From: Flavobacterium alvei
GTDB lineage: Bacteria > Bacteroidota > Bacteroidia > Flavobacteriales > Flavobacteriaceae
Direction of reading: 5' to 3'
Assembly (NCBI RefSeq): GCF_002920895.1
Contig: NZ_PQVG01000006.1
Location: 248,001-312,000, forward strand
Length of the DNA: 64,000 bases
Made by a program: the position numbers and the translations under genes. Under the pieces are notes generated by a model. That model had not been told where the DNA came from and did no database searches. It worked only from the letters and a program-made list of their open reading frames with translations. Position 1 is the first letter of the stretch. Each line of letters begins with the position of its first letter. Below, one piece after another: positions 24,380-34,714 of the stretch.

Positions 24380-27300
24380 TTAAAAATTAAGGTATTGTAA
24401 ATCCAGTTGGGTTTTGTTGAATTGCAGCACATTGTCTAAATAATCCACCTGAATGGCTGTCGCGTTTTCTAAGCTTAAAATGTATTGAAAGAAATCTATT
24501 TCACCTTGTTGGTAACTTCTATTTCCCACTTTGATAATTTCTTCCGAGAGTTTTTTTCCATATTGATCGTAATAATTAATCGCTTCTTGGAACTTGGCCA
24601 ATTCATTCATTTTTTGATTAATGTATTTGTCTATTTTTTGCTCTTCATTTTGCTTTTGTTGCTCCCAAGATTGCAATTCCAATTGGGCAACTTTCGATTT
24701 TGCTCTGTTACCAAAATAAAACAGTGGAATTCCAACTCCAACCTGAAAGCCATATATAGATTGGGATAAACCACTATTTTTTCCTTGAAAATAATCTAGG
24801 TTTAAATCGGGTAACCAATGCTGTTTTTGCAAACTGATTTGGTTTTTATAATTTTTAGTAACACTTTCTAAATAAGAAGAATACAACAACTTACTTGTTT
24901 CATTAGTTATCTTTTCAATTGGTTGAATTTTATGACTTGAAATGACTACTTTTTCTTCTGATTGTACTAGTGATTGTAAGATTTCATACTGCGCTTTTTT
25001 GTCATTTTCAATTTGTGAAAGCGTGGTGCTAATTTTTCTAAACTTGGCTTGAGCCGTAATTTTTTCAAGATAATTGGTTTCTCCCAATTCAAATTTTCGA
25101 TCGCTAGCTTTGGAGAAATTTTGGTACAAACTATCCAAATAACGATACAATTTTTCTTGATGTTGCAAATACACAATATGATAATATGTATTGGAAACAT
25201 TAAGAGTCAATCTGTTTTTCTGGATTTCATAACTAGCCTTTTCTTTCTCGTACTCGGCAGTAAAGGCATTTTTTTGCGCTCCATAAACCGTTGGAAAAGC
25301 AAAACGTTGTTGGATTCCAAAAACCTTCAAAGGTTCGTTATTTTGAGCCAAATTATTTTGGTCATAACTGTAATAAATATTGGTTTTATCAAACGAATAG
25401 GCATTATTGATGTTCGCTTTTGTTTTATCGACTTGCAATTGAGCCGCTTTTATTCCTTTACTATTTTCCAATGCCTTGGCAATCAAAGAGTCGAGTTCAC
25501 TATTTGAACTTACATTTTGAGAAAAAGCAAATGAAGTAAACAACAATCCGATAAGAAGAAAAGTTTTCTTTTTATGAATTTTAAATTTTGCTTTCTTGAA
25601 TTCTTTTCCATCAAAAACTTTGTACAAAATAGGTAAAACCACCATCGTTAAAATTGTTGCTGTAATCAAACCTCCTATAACCACCGTAGCCAGCGGACGT
25701 TGCACTTCTGCACCAGCCGATGATGAAATCGCCATTGGCAGAAATCCCAATGCTGCTGCTGCCGCTGTCAAAATTACGGGTCGCAATCTATCGGTTGTTC
25801 CTTTTAAAATTAATTCGTCCATATCTTCCATTCCGCTGTGTTTTAATTCTTTAAAATGTTCAATAAGTACAATTCCGTTGAGCACTGCAATTCCGAAAAG
25901 TGCAATAAAACCAACACCTGCCGAGATACTAAACGGTAAATCTCGCAACCATAAAAACAACACACCACCTACCGCCGAAAGCGGAATTGCTGAATACACC
26001 ATCAAGGCTTCTTTGACGCTGCTAAAGGCAAAATACAACAAAATAAAAATCAAGAACAAAGCTATTGGAACGGCGATAGCCAAACGAGCTTTGGCACTTT
26101 GAAGGTTTTCAAATTGACCTCCATAACTGACAGAATACCCAACAGGGAGTTTAATTTTATTTTCCACAATATTCTGAATATCGAGAACAACACTTTGTAA
26201 ATCTCGATTTCTCACGTTAATTCCCACCACAATTCTTCGATTGGTATTGTCTCTAGATATTTTTGCTGGACCTTCAGTATATTCGATACTTGCCAATTCG
26301 CTCAAGGGAATTTGTTCCCCATTTGGAACCGAAACATATAAATTTTGTAAATCTTCAATATCTCGACGATTGGTTTTGTCCAAACGAATGACCATATCGA
26401 AACGTTTTTCGCCTTCGAACACATTTCCAACTGCTTTTCCAGCAAAACCAAGTGCAATTATTTCGTTCAAATCGGCGATATTCAAACCGTAACGAGCAAT
26501 TTTAGAACGGTCATAACTAACTGCCATTTGAGGTAAACCTTCGGTCTTTTCGATAATTACATCCGATGCTCCTTCGATATTTTGAATGGCTTTTTTAATT
26601 TCTTTTGCTTTTTCAGCCAATACTTCTAAATCCTCGCCAAAAATCTTCACTGCCACATCAGAACGTGTTCCTGAAATCAATTCGTTGAATCGCATTTCAA
26701 TAGGTTGCGTAAATTCGATATCCATATTTGGAATTTGTCTGGCAATAGCCGTTTTTATTTTATCGGCCAACTCGTCTTTGCTAGAAGCGGAAACCCATTC
26801 TGATTTGGGTTTTAATTTGACAATAATATCACTTTCTTCCATACTCATTGGATCGGTTGGCACTTCGGCAGCACCAATTCTGCTCACGACTTGCTCCACT
26901 TCGGGAAAGTTTTTCAGAATAATTTGCTCAATTTTTGTAGTTGTAGCAATAGTTTTTGATAGTGAAGTTCCTGTTTTTAAAACGGGTTGAATCACAAAAT
27001 CACCTTCGTCTAATGTTGGAATAAACTCTCCTCCCATTGTTGCAAACAACCCCATAGCCATAAATAATAATCCTACAGCTGCATACATTACCTTTTTGGT
27101 ATTGGCCAAAGCCCAAGTAATTACAGGCAAATACCAAGATTGCATCAGTTGAATTAATCTATTGGATATTGACTTTGGATTTTCTTCGGTTGGTTTTAAA
27201 AATAGTGAGGAAACAACGGGAACATAGGTAAAACAAAACAACATCGCTCCCAATAAGGCAAAACTAAAAGTCATTCCCATTGGTTTAAACATTTTACCTT

Positions 27301-28720
27301 CGATGCCCGTCAAAGATAGAATTGGTATAAAAACAATCAGGATAATTAATTGCCCAAAAATGGCTGAATTCATCATTTTGGAAGCACTATTATAAGTGAT
27401 TTGGTCAATCTCTATCTGGCGATCTTGTTTGGATAAAACTTCCAAGCCTTTGGATTTGTGAGCAATTTGGAATGCAATAAACTCGACTATAATTACGGCT
27501 CCGTCAATGATAATTCCAAAATCGATGGCGCCTAAACTCATCAAATTAGCATCAATTCCAAAAATATTCATCAATGAAATAGCGAAAAGCAGACACAACG
27601 GAATCACCGATGCAACAACCAAACCCGATCGCCAATTGCCTAACAATAAAACCACTACAAAAATAACAATCAAACAACCTAAAATCAAGTTCTCGGCTAC
27701 GGTAAAAGTAGTTTTTCCAACCAATTCGCTTCGTTCCAAAAAACCGTTAATGTAAACGCCTTTTGGTAAACGTTTTTGAATTTCGGCAACCCTATTCTTG
27801 ACATCTGTGATTACTTGTTTCGAGTTTCCTCCTTTGAGCATCATCACTTGACCTAAAACTTTTTCGCCTTCGCTATTACCCGTTATGGCACCAAAACGAT
27901 TGGCATTTCCATAACGAACTTCGGCCACATTTTTGACATAAACTGGCAACCCATTTGTGTTTTTGACCACGATATTTTCGATGTCTTGAATGGATTTTAC
28001 CTTTCCTTCGGCACGAATGAAATAACTTTGATTCGTTTTTTCGATATAAGCACCACCTGCAATACTGTTGTTTTTTTCTAAAGCATTAAATACATCCAAA
28101 GTTGTGATATTCATTGCTTTTAAACGTGAGGGAACGATGGCAATTTCATATTGTTTGAGATAACCACCCCAAGTATTGATTTCTACAACACCTTTGATTC
28201 CAGATAATTGCCTTTTCACTACCCAGTCTTGAATGGTCCTCAAATCAGTAACGGAATAGTGAGATTTGAATTCTGGTTTTACTTCCAGCGTATATTGATA
28301 TATTTCGCCCAAACCAGTAGTAATGGGACCCATTTCGGGGGTTCCAAAACCTTGAGGTATTTTCTCGGAAGCCGATTTTATTTTTTCGGCAATAAGTTGG
28401 CGTGGAAGATAAGTCCCCAAATCATCATCAAAAACGATGGTTACTACCGATAACCCAAATTTTGATATGGAACGGATTTCTTTGACACCAGGCAAATTAG
28501 CCATTTCAATTTCGACAGGATAGGTAATAAATTGCTCTATATCTTGGGTCGAAAGATTGCGAGAAGTCGTGATTACTTGCACTTGATTGTTGGTTACATC
28601 TGGAACTGCGCCAATGGAAATTTGGGTAATGGAAAAAAGCCCATATCCAATAACCAAAAGTGTAAATAGTAAAATGATTAGTTTATTTCGTAAGCTAAAT
28701 GCGATAATTTTCTCCAACAT
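24380..28720 (-). CDS. CzcA-type heavy-metal RND pump fused to a TolC/CzcC-like outer-membrane channel
   Basis: 1446-aa polypeptide. Residues 1 to about 1045 are a complete heavy-metal RND pump. The TM4 signature DFGIIIDGAVIIVE carries the two Asp and one Glu of the CzcA (Zn/Co/Cd/Ni) branch rather than the Cu/Ag branch. Residues about 1048-1066 (KKKTFLLIGLLFTSFAFSQ) have the form of a cleavable signal peptide. Residues about 1067-1446 are a TolC-family outer-membrane factor with long coiled coils. There is no ATG before the internal signal peptide in this frame, so the fusion is not an overlooked gene boundary. The channel part presumably has to be cleaved off after export. It is first in an operon with the adaptor and a small membrane protein. 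Confidence 0.93.
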   Translation of the reverse strand: MLEKIIAFSLRNKLIILLFTLLVIGYGLFSITQISIGAVPDVTNNQVQVITTSRNLSTQDIEQFITYPVEIEMANLPGVKEIRSISKFGLSVVTIVFDDDLGTYLPRQLIAEKIKSASEKIPQGFGTPEMGPITTGLGEIYQYTLEVKPEFKSHYSVTDLRTIQDWVVKRQLSGIKGVVEINTWGGYLKQYEIAIVPSRLKAMNITTLDVFNALEKNNSIAGGAYIEKTNQSYFIRAEGKVKSIQDIENIVVKNTNGLPVYVKNVAEVRYGNANRFGAITGNSEGEKVLGQVMMLKGGNSKQVITDVKNRVAEIQKRLPKGVYINGFLERSELVGKTTFTVAENLILGCLIVIFVVVLLLGNWRSGLVVASVIPLCLLFAISLMNIFGIDANLMSLGAIDFGIIIDGAVIIVEFIAFQIAHKSKGLEVLSKQDRQIEIDQITYNSASKMMNSAIFGQLIILIVFIPILSLTGIEGKMFKPMGMTFSFALLGAMLFCFTYVPVVSSLFLKPTEENPKSISNRLIQLMQSWYLPVITWALANTKKVMYAAVGLLFMAMGLFATMGGEFIPTLDEGDFVIQPVLKTGTSLSKTIATTTKIEQIILKNFPEVEQVVSRIGAAEVPTDPMSMEESDIIVKLKPKSEWVSASSKDELADKIKTAIARQIPNMDIEFTQPIEMRFNELISGTRSDVAVKIFGEDLEVLAEKAKEIKKAIQNIEGASDVIIEKTEGLPQMAVSYDRSKIARYGLNIADLNEIIALGFAGKAVGNVFEGEKRFDMVIRLDKTNRRDIEDLQNLYVSVPNGEQIPLSELASIEYTEGPAKISRDNTNRRIVVGINVRNRDLQSVVLDIQNIVENKIKLPVGYSVSYGGQFENLQSAKARLAIAVPIALFLIFILLYFAFSSVKEALMVYSAIPLSAVGGVLFLWLRDLPFSISAGVGFIALFGIAVLNGIVLIEHFKELKHSGMEDMDELILKGTTDRLRPVILTAAAAALGFLPMAISSSAGAEVQRPLATVVIGGLITATILTMVVLPILYKVFDGKEFKKAKFKIHKKKTFLLIGLLFTSFAFSQNVSSNSELDSLIAKALENSKGIKAAQLQVDKTKANINNAYSFDKTNIYYSYDQNNLAQNNEPLKVFGIQQRFAFPTVYGAQKNAFTAEYEKEKASYEIQKNRLTLNVSNTYYHIVYLQHQEKLYRYLDSLYQNFSKASDRKFELGETNYLEKITAQAKFRKISTTLSQIENDKKAQYEILQSLVQSEEKVVISSHKIQPIEKITNETSKLLYSSYLESVTKNYKNQISLQKQHWLPDLNLDYFQGKNSGLSQSIYGFQVGVGIPLFYFGNRAKSKVAQLELQSWEQQKQNEEQKIDKYINQKMNELAKFQEAINYYDQYGKKLSEEIIKVGNRSYQQGEIDFFQYILSLENATAIQVDYLDNVLQFNKTQLDLQYLNF

Positions 28721-28872
28721 ATAATTCTAATTTTATGTCACAAAAGTATTGAGAAATAGAAGACAAAATGCTTAAAAACAACTTAAGATATGCTTACGAA
28801 AAACTTAAAATATTGTAGTTTCATTCAACGGTTTTTTGATTTCGAATACATTATAAAGATACAGCAATCTGC

Positions 28873-30813
28873 CTATTTTTTCTTATTTTCTTTGAAATTG
28901 TATTTTCTTTCTTTATACAAATAAGAAGCGGTAATCACGTGTGCCAAAGCATCTTTTGCCAATTCTTTATTCAAAGTTACTGGAGTAAAAATAGTGTCTT
29001 TTTCAACCCTAAATTGTAAAGGATCTTTGTTGGGTTGCATAATAATTACTTGGTTATCTACTCTAAAAGCATTGATGTCATTGAATTGCATTATTGCCCG
29101 TCCTTTAGTATTTTCAGGAAGGAGAAACAAATTTCTTCCAGGCATTGGTGTAATAACATTCATTCCAATCTTGCTTAAAAGTGTGGGTTGCATATCAATT
29201 TGACTGCATAATTTGCTGTATTTTTCCCCTTTTGAAAAACCTGGTCCAATGATTAATGCTGGAATATGAAATTTGTGAATCGGAACCAAATGCTTTCCAT
29301 ACGTTCTAGTATTGTGGTCAGCAATTACAATGAAAATAGTGTTTTTATAATACCCTTCTTTTTTGGCCATTTCAAAAAACTTTCCAATAGAATAATCGGC
29401 ATATTTCATTGCGTTGTTAACCGTATTTTTTTGTTTGTCATACAATTTAATTCTTCCTTCTGGATATTCAAAAGGTTCGTGATTAGAGGAAGAAAAAATT
29501 AATGAAACAAAAGGTTTGGTTTTTAATGACCTAAAATAATCATTAGCCTTTTTCATTACATCTTCATCAGACCATCCCCAAGTAGCATGAAAAACTGATT
29601 TTTTTGGATCAAAATGTTCTTCGTCAATTAAATTATCGAATCCGTTTCCGTTAAAAAATGACCCCATATTGTCAAAATTATCCATACCTCCATAAATAAA
29701 ACTAGTATCATAACCTTTTGACTTTAACAAGCTGGCAATAGTATAAAAATCGCTTTGTGAGTTACTTAATTTCACAACACTTTCTGATGGCGAAGGTAAA
29801 AAACCTGTAACAACAGCTTCAATTCCACGTACACTTCGGGTTCCTGTACAATATAAATTAGTAAACAATAAACCTTCTTTTGACAATTTATCAAATTCAG
29901 GAGTTAAAGGCAATCCACCCAAACAGCCAACATATTCTGCACCTAAACTCTCTTCGAGAATAATAACAACATTATACGGTTTTGCAACCAAAGTATCCGA
30001 ATATTGATTGTGTAGCAAAGGATATTCTTTATCAATAAAATCGTTATCAGAAACATTCATATATTTTTTGACCCTAGCAATAGCTTCATCAGGATTCATT
30101 TTCCCATAAACTTTATCACTATTACCTTCGTTTTTAATTGAATACAAAGCAAAAGCAACCGTATAAAAGGAATTCAATCCCATGCAATTCGTCAATTGAT
30201 CGGTCGAAAATATGGCATTACTGGAATTGATGGGTCTTTTTGAAGTTAGACTAGAACGAGCACCAAAAAACAATAAAAAAGCAATCAAAGGAAATAAAAT
30301 CAACTTGGTTTTGTATGCAGCTGGAACTATCCCAAAAAGTTTTTTTCTACGTTTTATCAAGACATAAATAAATGCCGTAATGATTATAAAAGTAGCAATA
30401 ATAGATAGTAGATATCCTTTGTAAAGCAACTGAATAACTTCTTTGGGATAAATTAGATATTCAATAAATAATTGATTAGGTCTGGTATCATATTGTCCAA
30501 TAAAATTGGGAGTTGCCAACTCCATAAACAAAATCAAAGACAAGAATAAAACAAAATAAATAGTAAAAAACACCCTTATTTTTTTCAATAAAGCATCCGG
30601 AAATAGGCAAATTAATAGCGTTGGAAGAAAAAGAATGTAACACAATAAAATCAAATCCATTCGCAAACCAATAGGAAAAATATGCCAATAATTTGGAGTT
30701 TGTGATACTCTTTCTTGAAATAGAAAGAATAAAAAAATTCGGGATAAAGTGGTAATGAATAACCCAATAAACAAGAAGTTAAATATGGGTTTAAGGAAGT
30801 CTATTTTTTTCAT
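28873..30813 (-). CDS. LtaS-like membrane phosphotransferase (sulfatase fold)
   Basis: Inner-membrane protein of the LTA synthase/alkaline phosphatase superfamily, 646 aa. Five hydrophobic segments fill residues 1-195, and an extracytoplasmic catalytic domain follows. Visible catalytic residues are the metal-binding Glu in VIILEESLGAEYVG (about 285), the Thr nucleophile in CTGTRSVRG (about 325), and the Asp-His pair in VIADHNTRTYGKH (about 500). SSSNHEPFEYP supplies another His. In Gram-positives such enzymes polymerise glycerol phosphate. A Gram-negative has no lipoteichoic acid, so the likely role is moving a phosphoglycerol- or phosphoethanolamine-type group onto an envelope glycan or lipid. 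The acceptor is unknown. Confidence 0.86.
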   Translation of the reverse strand: MKKIDFLKPIFNFLFIGLFITTLSRIFLFFLFQERVSQTPNYWHIFPIGLRMDLILLCYILFLPTLLICLFPDALLKKIRVFFTIYFVLFLSLILFMELATPNFIGQYDTRPNQLFIEYLIYPKEVIQLLYKGYLLSIIATFIIITAFIYVLIKRRKKLFGIVPAAYKTKLILFPLIAFLLFFGARSSLTSKRPINSSNAIFSTDQLTNCMGLNSFYTVAFALYSIKNEGNSDKVYGKMNPDEAIARVKKYMNVSDNDFIDKEYPLLHNQYSDTLVAKPYNVVIILEESLGAEYVGCLGGLPLTPEFDKLSKEGLLFTNLYCTGTRSVRGIEAVVTGFLPSPSESVVKLSNSQSDFYTIASLLKSKGYDTSFIYGGMDNFDNMGSFFNGNGFDNLIDEEHFDPKKSVFHATWGWSDEDVMKKANDYFRSLKTKPFVSLIFSSSNHEPFEYPEGRIKLYDKQKNTVNNAMKYADYSIGKFFEMAKKEGYYKNTIFIVIADHNTRTYGKHLVPIHKFHIPALIIGPGFSKGEKYSKLCSQIDMQPTLLSKIGMNVITPMPGRNLFLLPENTKGRAIMQFNDINAFRVDNQVIIMQPNKDPLQFRVEKDTIFTPVTLNKELAKDALAHVITASYLYKERKYNFKENKKK

Positions 30814-30939
30814 TATATAATATAAAACTGGAGTTTACTAATAATTTATAAAAATAGGTATTTAAATCAAATCAAAAATACAAACAACCTTAATATTTAA
30901 TTAATATTCTACTAACACTTAGATAATGCTTATTTTATA

Positions 30940-32319
30940 TTATTTAAAACTTAAAATTACCGAAGTTCCTTTATTGATTTCGCTTTGAATTTTAAATTGA
31001 ATGTTTAATAATTCTGCCAATCGCTTTACGATGGAAAGTCCTAGGCCTGAACCTTTTATTTCAGGATGATTGGTTGGGTTCGAACGATAAAAAGGATTTG
31101 CAATTTTACCTAAATCTTCTTTCGAAATACCGATTCCATTGTCTGAAATGGTGCAAATCGTAGTCGTTTCATTTTGCGAAAGCGTTATTGAAATCGCCCC
31201 ATTTTCATTCGAATATTTGATGGCATTGCTAATGATATTACTTAAAATAATTGACACTAAATAACTATCTGATTGAACATAATATTCTTCAAAAAATTGA
31301 TGATTTATACTAATCTTTTTTTCATTAGCCTTCAATGAATATCTTGTTAAAATGTCTAATAATAAGGCATTCAAATATACTTTTTCGGTTTTCAAACTTT
31401 GAATCTGATTTTCGAATCTTGCCAATAACAGTAATTGATCAACCAAATTATTTAATCTATTGACTTCCGAAATTCCATAACTAATTTTCTCTTCATATTC
31501 TGACTGAGTTCTGGGTTTCCTAATCAAGACTTCTAAGGTTCCTTTCAAAACGGTCAGTGGAGTTCTTAATTCGTGTGAAGCATCCGAAGTAAATTGTTTT
31601 TCACGTTCTACAGCATTTTCGATGCGATCCAATAAATCATTAATAGTTTTCGAAAGAACATACAATTCGTCTTTGTTTTGAGGCAAAACGATGCGTTCTT
31701 TCAAATTATCTTTGGTAATTTGGCTTGAAGTTTGGGTAATGATTTTGATGGGTTTTATGCTTCTACCCGCAATGAATCTCGCAATTAAGAACAATAGAAT
31801 TAAAATAAGCGGGAATGCAATATAAAGGGTAGTTCTCAAATTGGTCAATATCAGTGTGGCCTCGTCCAATGACATTGCAACAAAAAGGTATCCCACTTTT
31901 TTTCCTTTGGCTAAAAGTGGAATTTGGATTTGCCTAATGGGTTGTTTATCCAAAAATGAATCTACGAATTGATTGTCTTTTTGAACGCTGTATAATTCAA
32001 GTTGAAGCCCTTTCAGATTCGGAGATTTGTCAATTAATTTATTGTTGTAATCAAAAAATTGGACAAAAACAGGATTCACTTTTACCGAATTATTGTCTCT
32101 TTCTCGCCATTGATCTACTTGAATCAAGAAAGAATTATTACTGTCAATGGCTAATAATTTCAAATATTCTTCCGATTCTTCTAAAATATCATCATTGATA
32201 TGCTTGTTGATGCTAAAAGAAGTAATTTGATAAATCACAAAAAAAACCACCGAAATTAAGATTGCGGTACTGAGTATATAATTGAAAGCGATTCTGTTTT
32301 TAAAGGAAAATGAAAACAT
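30940..32319 (-). CDS. Sensor histidine kinase (HAMP, CzcS/CusS-like architecture)
   Basis: Inner-membrane two-component sensor, 459 aa. TM1 (about 12-34), a periplasmic domain of ~130 residues, TM2 (about 168-188), and HAMP (RSIKPIKIITQTSSQI) are followed by HisKA with the phosphorylated His in FTSDASHELRTPLTVLKG (about 250). HATPase_c has the N box NIISNAIKYSNENG and G boxes DNGIGISKEDLG and GSGLGLSIVKRL. It lies four bases downstream of its response regulator, so the pair is co-transcribed. The architecture matches metal-sensing kinases, and a metal pump lies about 3.5 kb away. The signal is not shown by sequence. Confidence 0.92.
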   Translation of the reverse strand: MFSFSFKNRIAFNYILSTAILISVVFFVIYQITSFSINKHINDDILEESEEYLKLLAIDSNNSFLIQVDQWRERDNNSVKVNPVFVQFFDYNNKLIDKSPNLKGLQLELYSVQKDNQFVDSFLDKQPIRQIQIPLLAKGKKVGYLFVAMSLDEATLILTNLRTTLYIAFPLILILLFLIARFIAGRSIKPIKIITQTSSQITKDNLKERIVLPQNKDELYVLSKTINDLLDRIENAVEREKQFTSDASHELRTPLTVLKGTLEVLIRKPRTQSEYEEKISYGISEVNRLNNLVDQLLLLARFENQIQSLKTEKVYLNALLLDILTRYSLKANEKKISINHQFFEEYYVQSDSYLVSIILSNIISNAIKYSNENGAISITLSQNETTTICTISDNGIGISKEDLGKIANPFYRSNPTNHPEIKGSGLGLSIVKRLAELLNIQFKIQSEINKGTSVILSFK

Positions 32320-32323
32320 ACAA

Positions 32324-32995
32324 TTAGTTTAAATCATTCGCAATATAGCCAACTCCACGAATGGTTTTGATTAAATCTTCTTCTTTGTTGAGATTGAGTT
32401 TTTTTCGAATAGCATTCATAAAAACATCTATAACGCCTGTGTCGTATTCAAAATGAATGTCCCAAACATCTTCTATAATTTGGCTACGTGTGCACACTTT
32501 TCCTTTGTTTCGAATCAAATAACTAAGCAATTCGAATTCGCGTTGGGTCAAATTAACTTCTGTTTCACCAGCTGTAACTAGGTGTTTGGTCAAATTAATT
32601 TCTATTCCACCCAATTTTAGAATTTCTGACTCAGATTGATTTCTGAAATGTATTTTTATTCGTTCGACCAATTCATCAAAGCTAAATGGTTTTTTGATGT
32701 AATCGTTGGCTCCTGCTTTGAGTCCTTCGATGGTTTCTTGAACGGTGTCTTTGGCGGTTAAAAAAATAATTGGTGTTTTGGCATCCGTTTTTCTAATAGC
32801 ATTGCAAACTTCAATTCCAGTCATTTGTGGCAAAATCCAATCCAAAAGAATAAGATTTACTTTTTGGCTTAAAGCCAATTCAAGACCTGTTTTTCCATCA
32901 TTGGCAACAAAAATAGAATATCCTTCTTCTTCCAAACCTTGTCTAAGAAAATTGGCTATTCCTATTTCGTCTTCAACTATTAAAATTTTCACCAT
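32324..32995 (-). CDS. OmpR/PhoB-family response regulator
   Basis: DNA-binding response regulator, 223 aa. The receiver domain (residues 1-115) has the acidic pair at E8-D9, the phosphorylated Asp in LILLDWILPQM (D52), the Thr in IIFLTAKD and the Lys in IKKPF. The C-terminal winged helix (about 125-222) contains LTQREFELLSYLIRNKGKVCTRSQI and IKTIRGVGY, as in the OmpR/PhoB family. It is immediately upstream of its kinase. The target is unknown; metal-efflux genes in the window are candidates. Confidence 0.93.
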   Translation of the reverse strand: MVKILIVEDEIGIANFLRQGLEEEGYSIFVANDGKTGLELALSQKVNLILLDWILPQMTGIEVCNAIRKTDAKTPIIFLTAKDTVQETIEGLKAGANDYIKKPFSFDELVERIKIHFRNQSESEILKLGGIEINLTKHLVTAGETEVNLTQREFELLSYLIRNKGKVCTRSQIIEDVWDIHFEYDTGVIDVFMNAIRKKLNLNKEEDLIKTIRGVGYIANDLN

Positions 32996-33223
32996 TATTG
33001 TTCTATTTCGAAACGTAAAATTATTATATTAAGTGTTTCAAAAATTCTAAAAGAGAATATTAAGCCAAAATTAAGTTTGAAATAAATTGACAAACGCTAA
33101 TTTTATTCAACTATTATTTCTATAGTTAATCATAATTTTGAAAAAAATAAGGTAATTTTACATTCATCAAGAAACTACTATTTTGTCTAGTTTCATAACT
33201 TGAATTCGCAAACAAAAAAGATT

Positions 33224-33952
33224 ATGTTTCGGCACAAAGGTAAAAATAGAACTTTTGCACACGATTTAAGATTGGCCACTTTACTTTCTTTTGTAGCAGG
33301 ATTAGTCAATATTACGGGTGTTTTGGCTTTGAAAACTTTAACAACTAATGTAACGGGACATTTTGCCTTTTTTGCCGAAGAAATAATGAAGCATAATTAT
33401 GCTACTGCAATTACCTTTCTGGTTTTTACAGTTTTCTTTCTCCTAGGTTCGTTTCTCTCTAGTTTTTTACAAGAATTTATTTCAATAAAAAATCCTGATT
33501 TGTCTCATATATATCCCATTACGCTAGAAATGATTATTTTGATTGCGGTAGGTGCCTTCGGAACAAGTACTGGTTTATTTACTTTAGAAGGTAAATTAAC
33601 TGCTTTTTTTATGCTTTTTGCAATGGGAATTCAAAATTCGTTGGTAACCAACATTTCAAGATCTACAGTTAGAACCACGCACTTAACAGGACTTTTTACT
33701 GATTTAGGAATCGAATTGTCTCAATTGTTTTTTTATAAAAAACCAGAAGAAATTAAAAAACTGAAATCTAGTATATTTTTACGTTTTTCAATCATTACCT
33801 TCTTTTTTATTGGCTGTTTTTCGGGTGGGATTATCTACCAATTTCTGGAAATAAAAACACTTTTTATTGCTACTTTCTTCCTCTTAATTGCACAATGGTA
33901 TGATTATATGCGTCTGAAGTTTCATCTAATCAAGAGAAAAACGTTTAAATAA
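33224..33952 (+). CDS. YoaK family (DUF1275) membrane protein
   Basis: Integral membrane protein of the YoaK/DUF1275 family, 242 aa. Family motifs are LSFVAGLVNITGVLAL near the N-terminus, NVTGHFAFFAEE, and the mid-protein FAMGIQNSLVTNISRSTVRTTHLTGLFTDLG. Six or so hydrophobic segments are seen. The ATG at 33224 is preferred over an upstream TTG. A TAATTTTG box at 33133-33140 could be its promoter. The function of the family is unknown, although it is often suggested to transport small molecules. Confidence 0.88.
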   Translation: MFRHKGKNRTFAHDLRLATLLSFVAGLVNITGVLALKTLTTNVTGHFAFFAEEIMKHNYATAITFLVFTVFFLLGSFLSSFLQEFISIKNPDLSHIYPITLEMIILIAVGAFGTSTGLFTLEGKLTAFFMLFAMGIQNSLVTNISRSTVRTTHLTGLFTDLGIELSQLFFYKKPEEIKKLKSSIFLRFSIITFFFIGCFSGGIIYQFLEIKTLFIATFFLLIAQWYDYMRLKFHLIKRKTFK

Positions 33953-33967
33953 TTGACTTATCAAATT

Positions 33968-34714
33968 TTAATTCAACAATTCAGGACGAAATTCAAAATG
34001 CATTGTATCATAATGTTTCCAATTTCCACCCCAAATAAAACCATACTTTTCGAAAATTGCGACCAACTTCAAAGGAATTTGATTGCGGTAGGAAAGCGTA
34101 GCATTTTCATTCGTACATTTACAATCCCATTGCCAATAATTTGATTTTTTAATATTAATATCTAAAGTCATTCCAAAACTGTGCATACTCAATCGGTTGG
34201 TTCCTGAAATTTTTCTCCAATTAAAAGTCCCTCCAATATTTTGAATGTATTTTTGAAATTCTGGATGTTGGTCTAATTCAGTCGATAGTTTTGTTACAAT
34301 TTTATCAATATCATTAACCGTAGTTACTTTTATTTTTTGATGAACTAATTTGGGACACCAAATAATATCGACCAACTTCGACTCTACTTCGGATTTCGAA
34401 TTTCCATAGATTTTCTTAAAAAAAACTTCGTTGCGAATTCTTCCTGGATCTTTTTTTGGCATTGAATTCTTGTTTATTTTACTGTAAACAAACCTAAATT
34501 GATCCTCAATATCTGGATTGTCGATTAATTCTTGATTATTTTTATTTTTAAAATCATCATAAATTAAAGTGGATTTGTCGCTAAAAATAATCTTGTTTTC
34601 CTTATATCCAACAATTTGATTCGGATAAACTTTCATCAATTTTTGTACATTTAATGGAATTTCTTGCGGAAAAACATTTTGGAAAATAAAGAGTAAAATC
34701 AAGAATCGTTTCAT
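33968..34714 (-). CDS. Secreted M15 family D-Ala-D-Ala-type metallopeptidase
   Basis: Zinc peptidase of the M15 (VanY/DdpX-like, M15_4) family, 248 aa, with a short signal peptide (ending FPQ). The zinc ligands are in SMHSFGMTLDIN (His, Asp) and the C-terminal WKHYDTMHFEFRPEL (His), with WGGNW before it. It probably trims peptidoglycan stem peptides in the periplasm. It starts on the base right after the stop of the DUF4846 gene (TAAATG), so the two are translationally linked and may act together on the cell wall. Confidence 0.88.
   Translation of the reverse strand: MKRFLILLFIFQNVFPQEIPLNVQKLMKVYPNQIVGYKENKIIFSDKSTLIYDDFKNKNNQELIDNPDIEDQFRFVYSKINKNSMPKKDPGRIRNEVFFKKIYGNSKSEVESKLVDIIWCPKLVHQKIKVTTVNDIDKIVTKLSTELDQHPEFQKYIQNIGGTFNWRKISGTNRLSMHSFGMTLDINIKKSNYWQWDCKCTNENATLSYRNQIPLKLVAIFEKYGFIWGGNWKHYDTMHFEFRPELLN

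Noticed and set aside
28873..30813. Calling the LtaS-like enzyme a true lipoteichoic acid synthase
   Set aside because: The organism is a Gram-negative with a lipid A pathway; only the fold and catalytic residues are shared.
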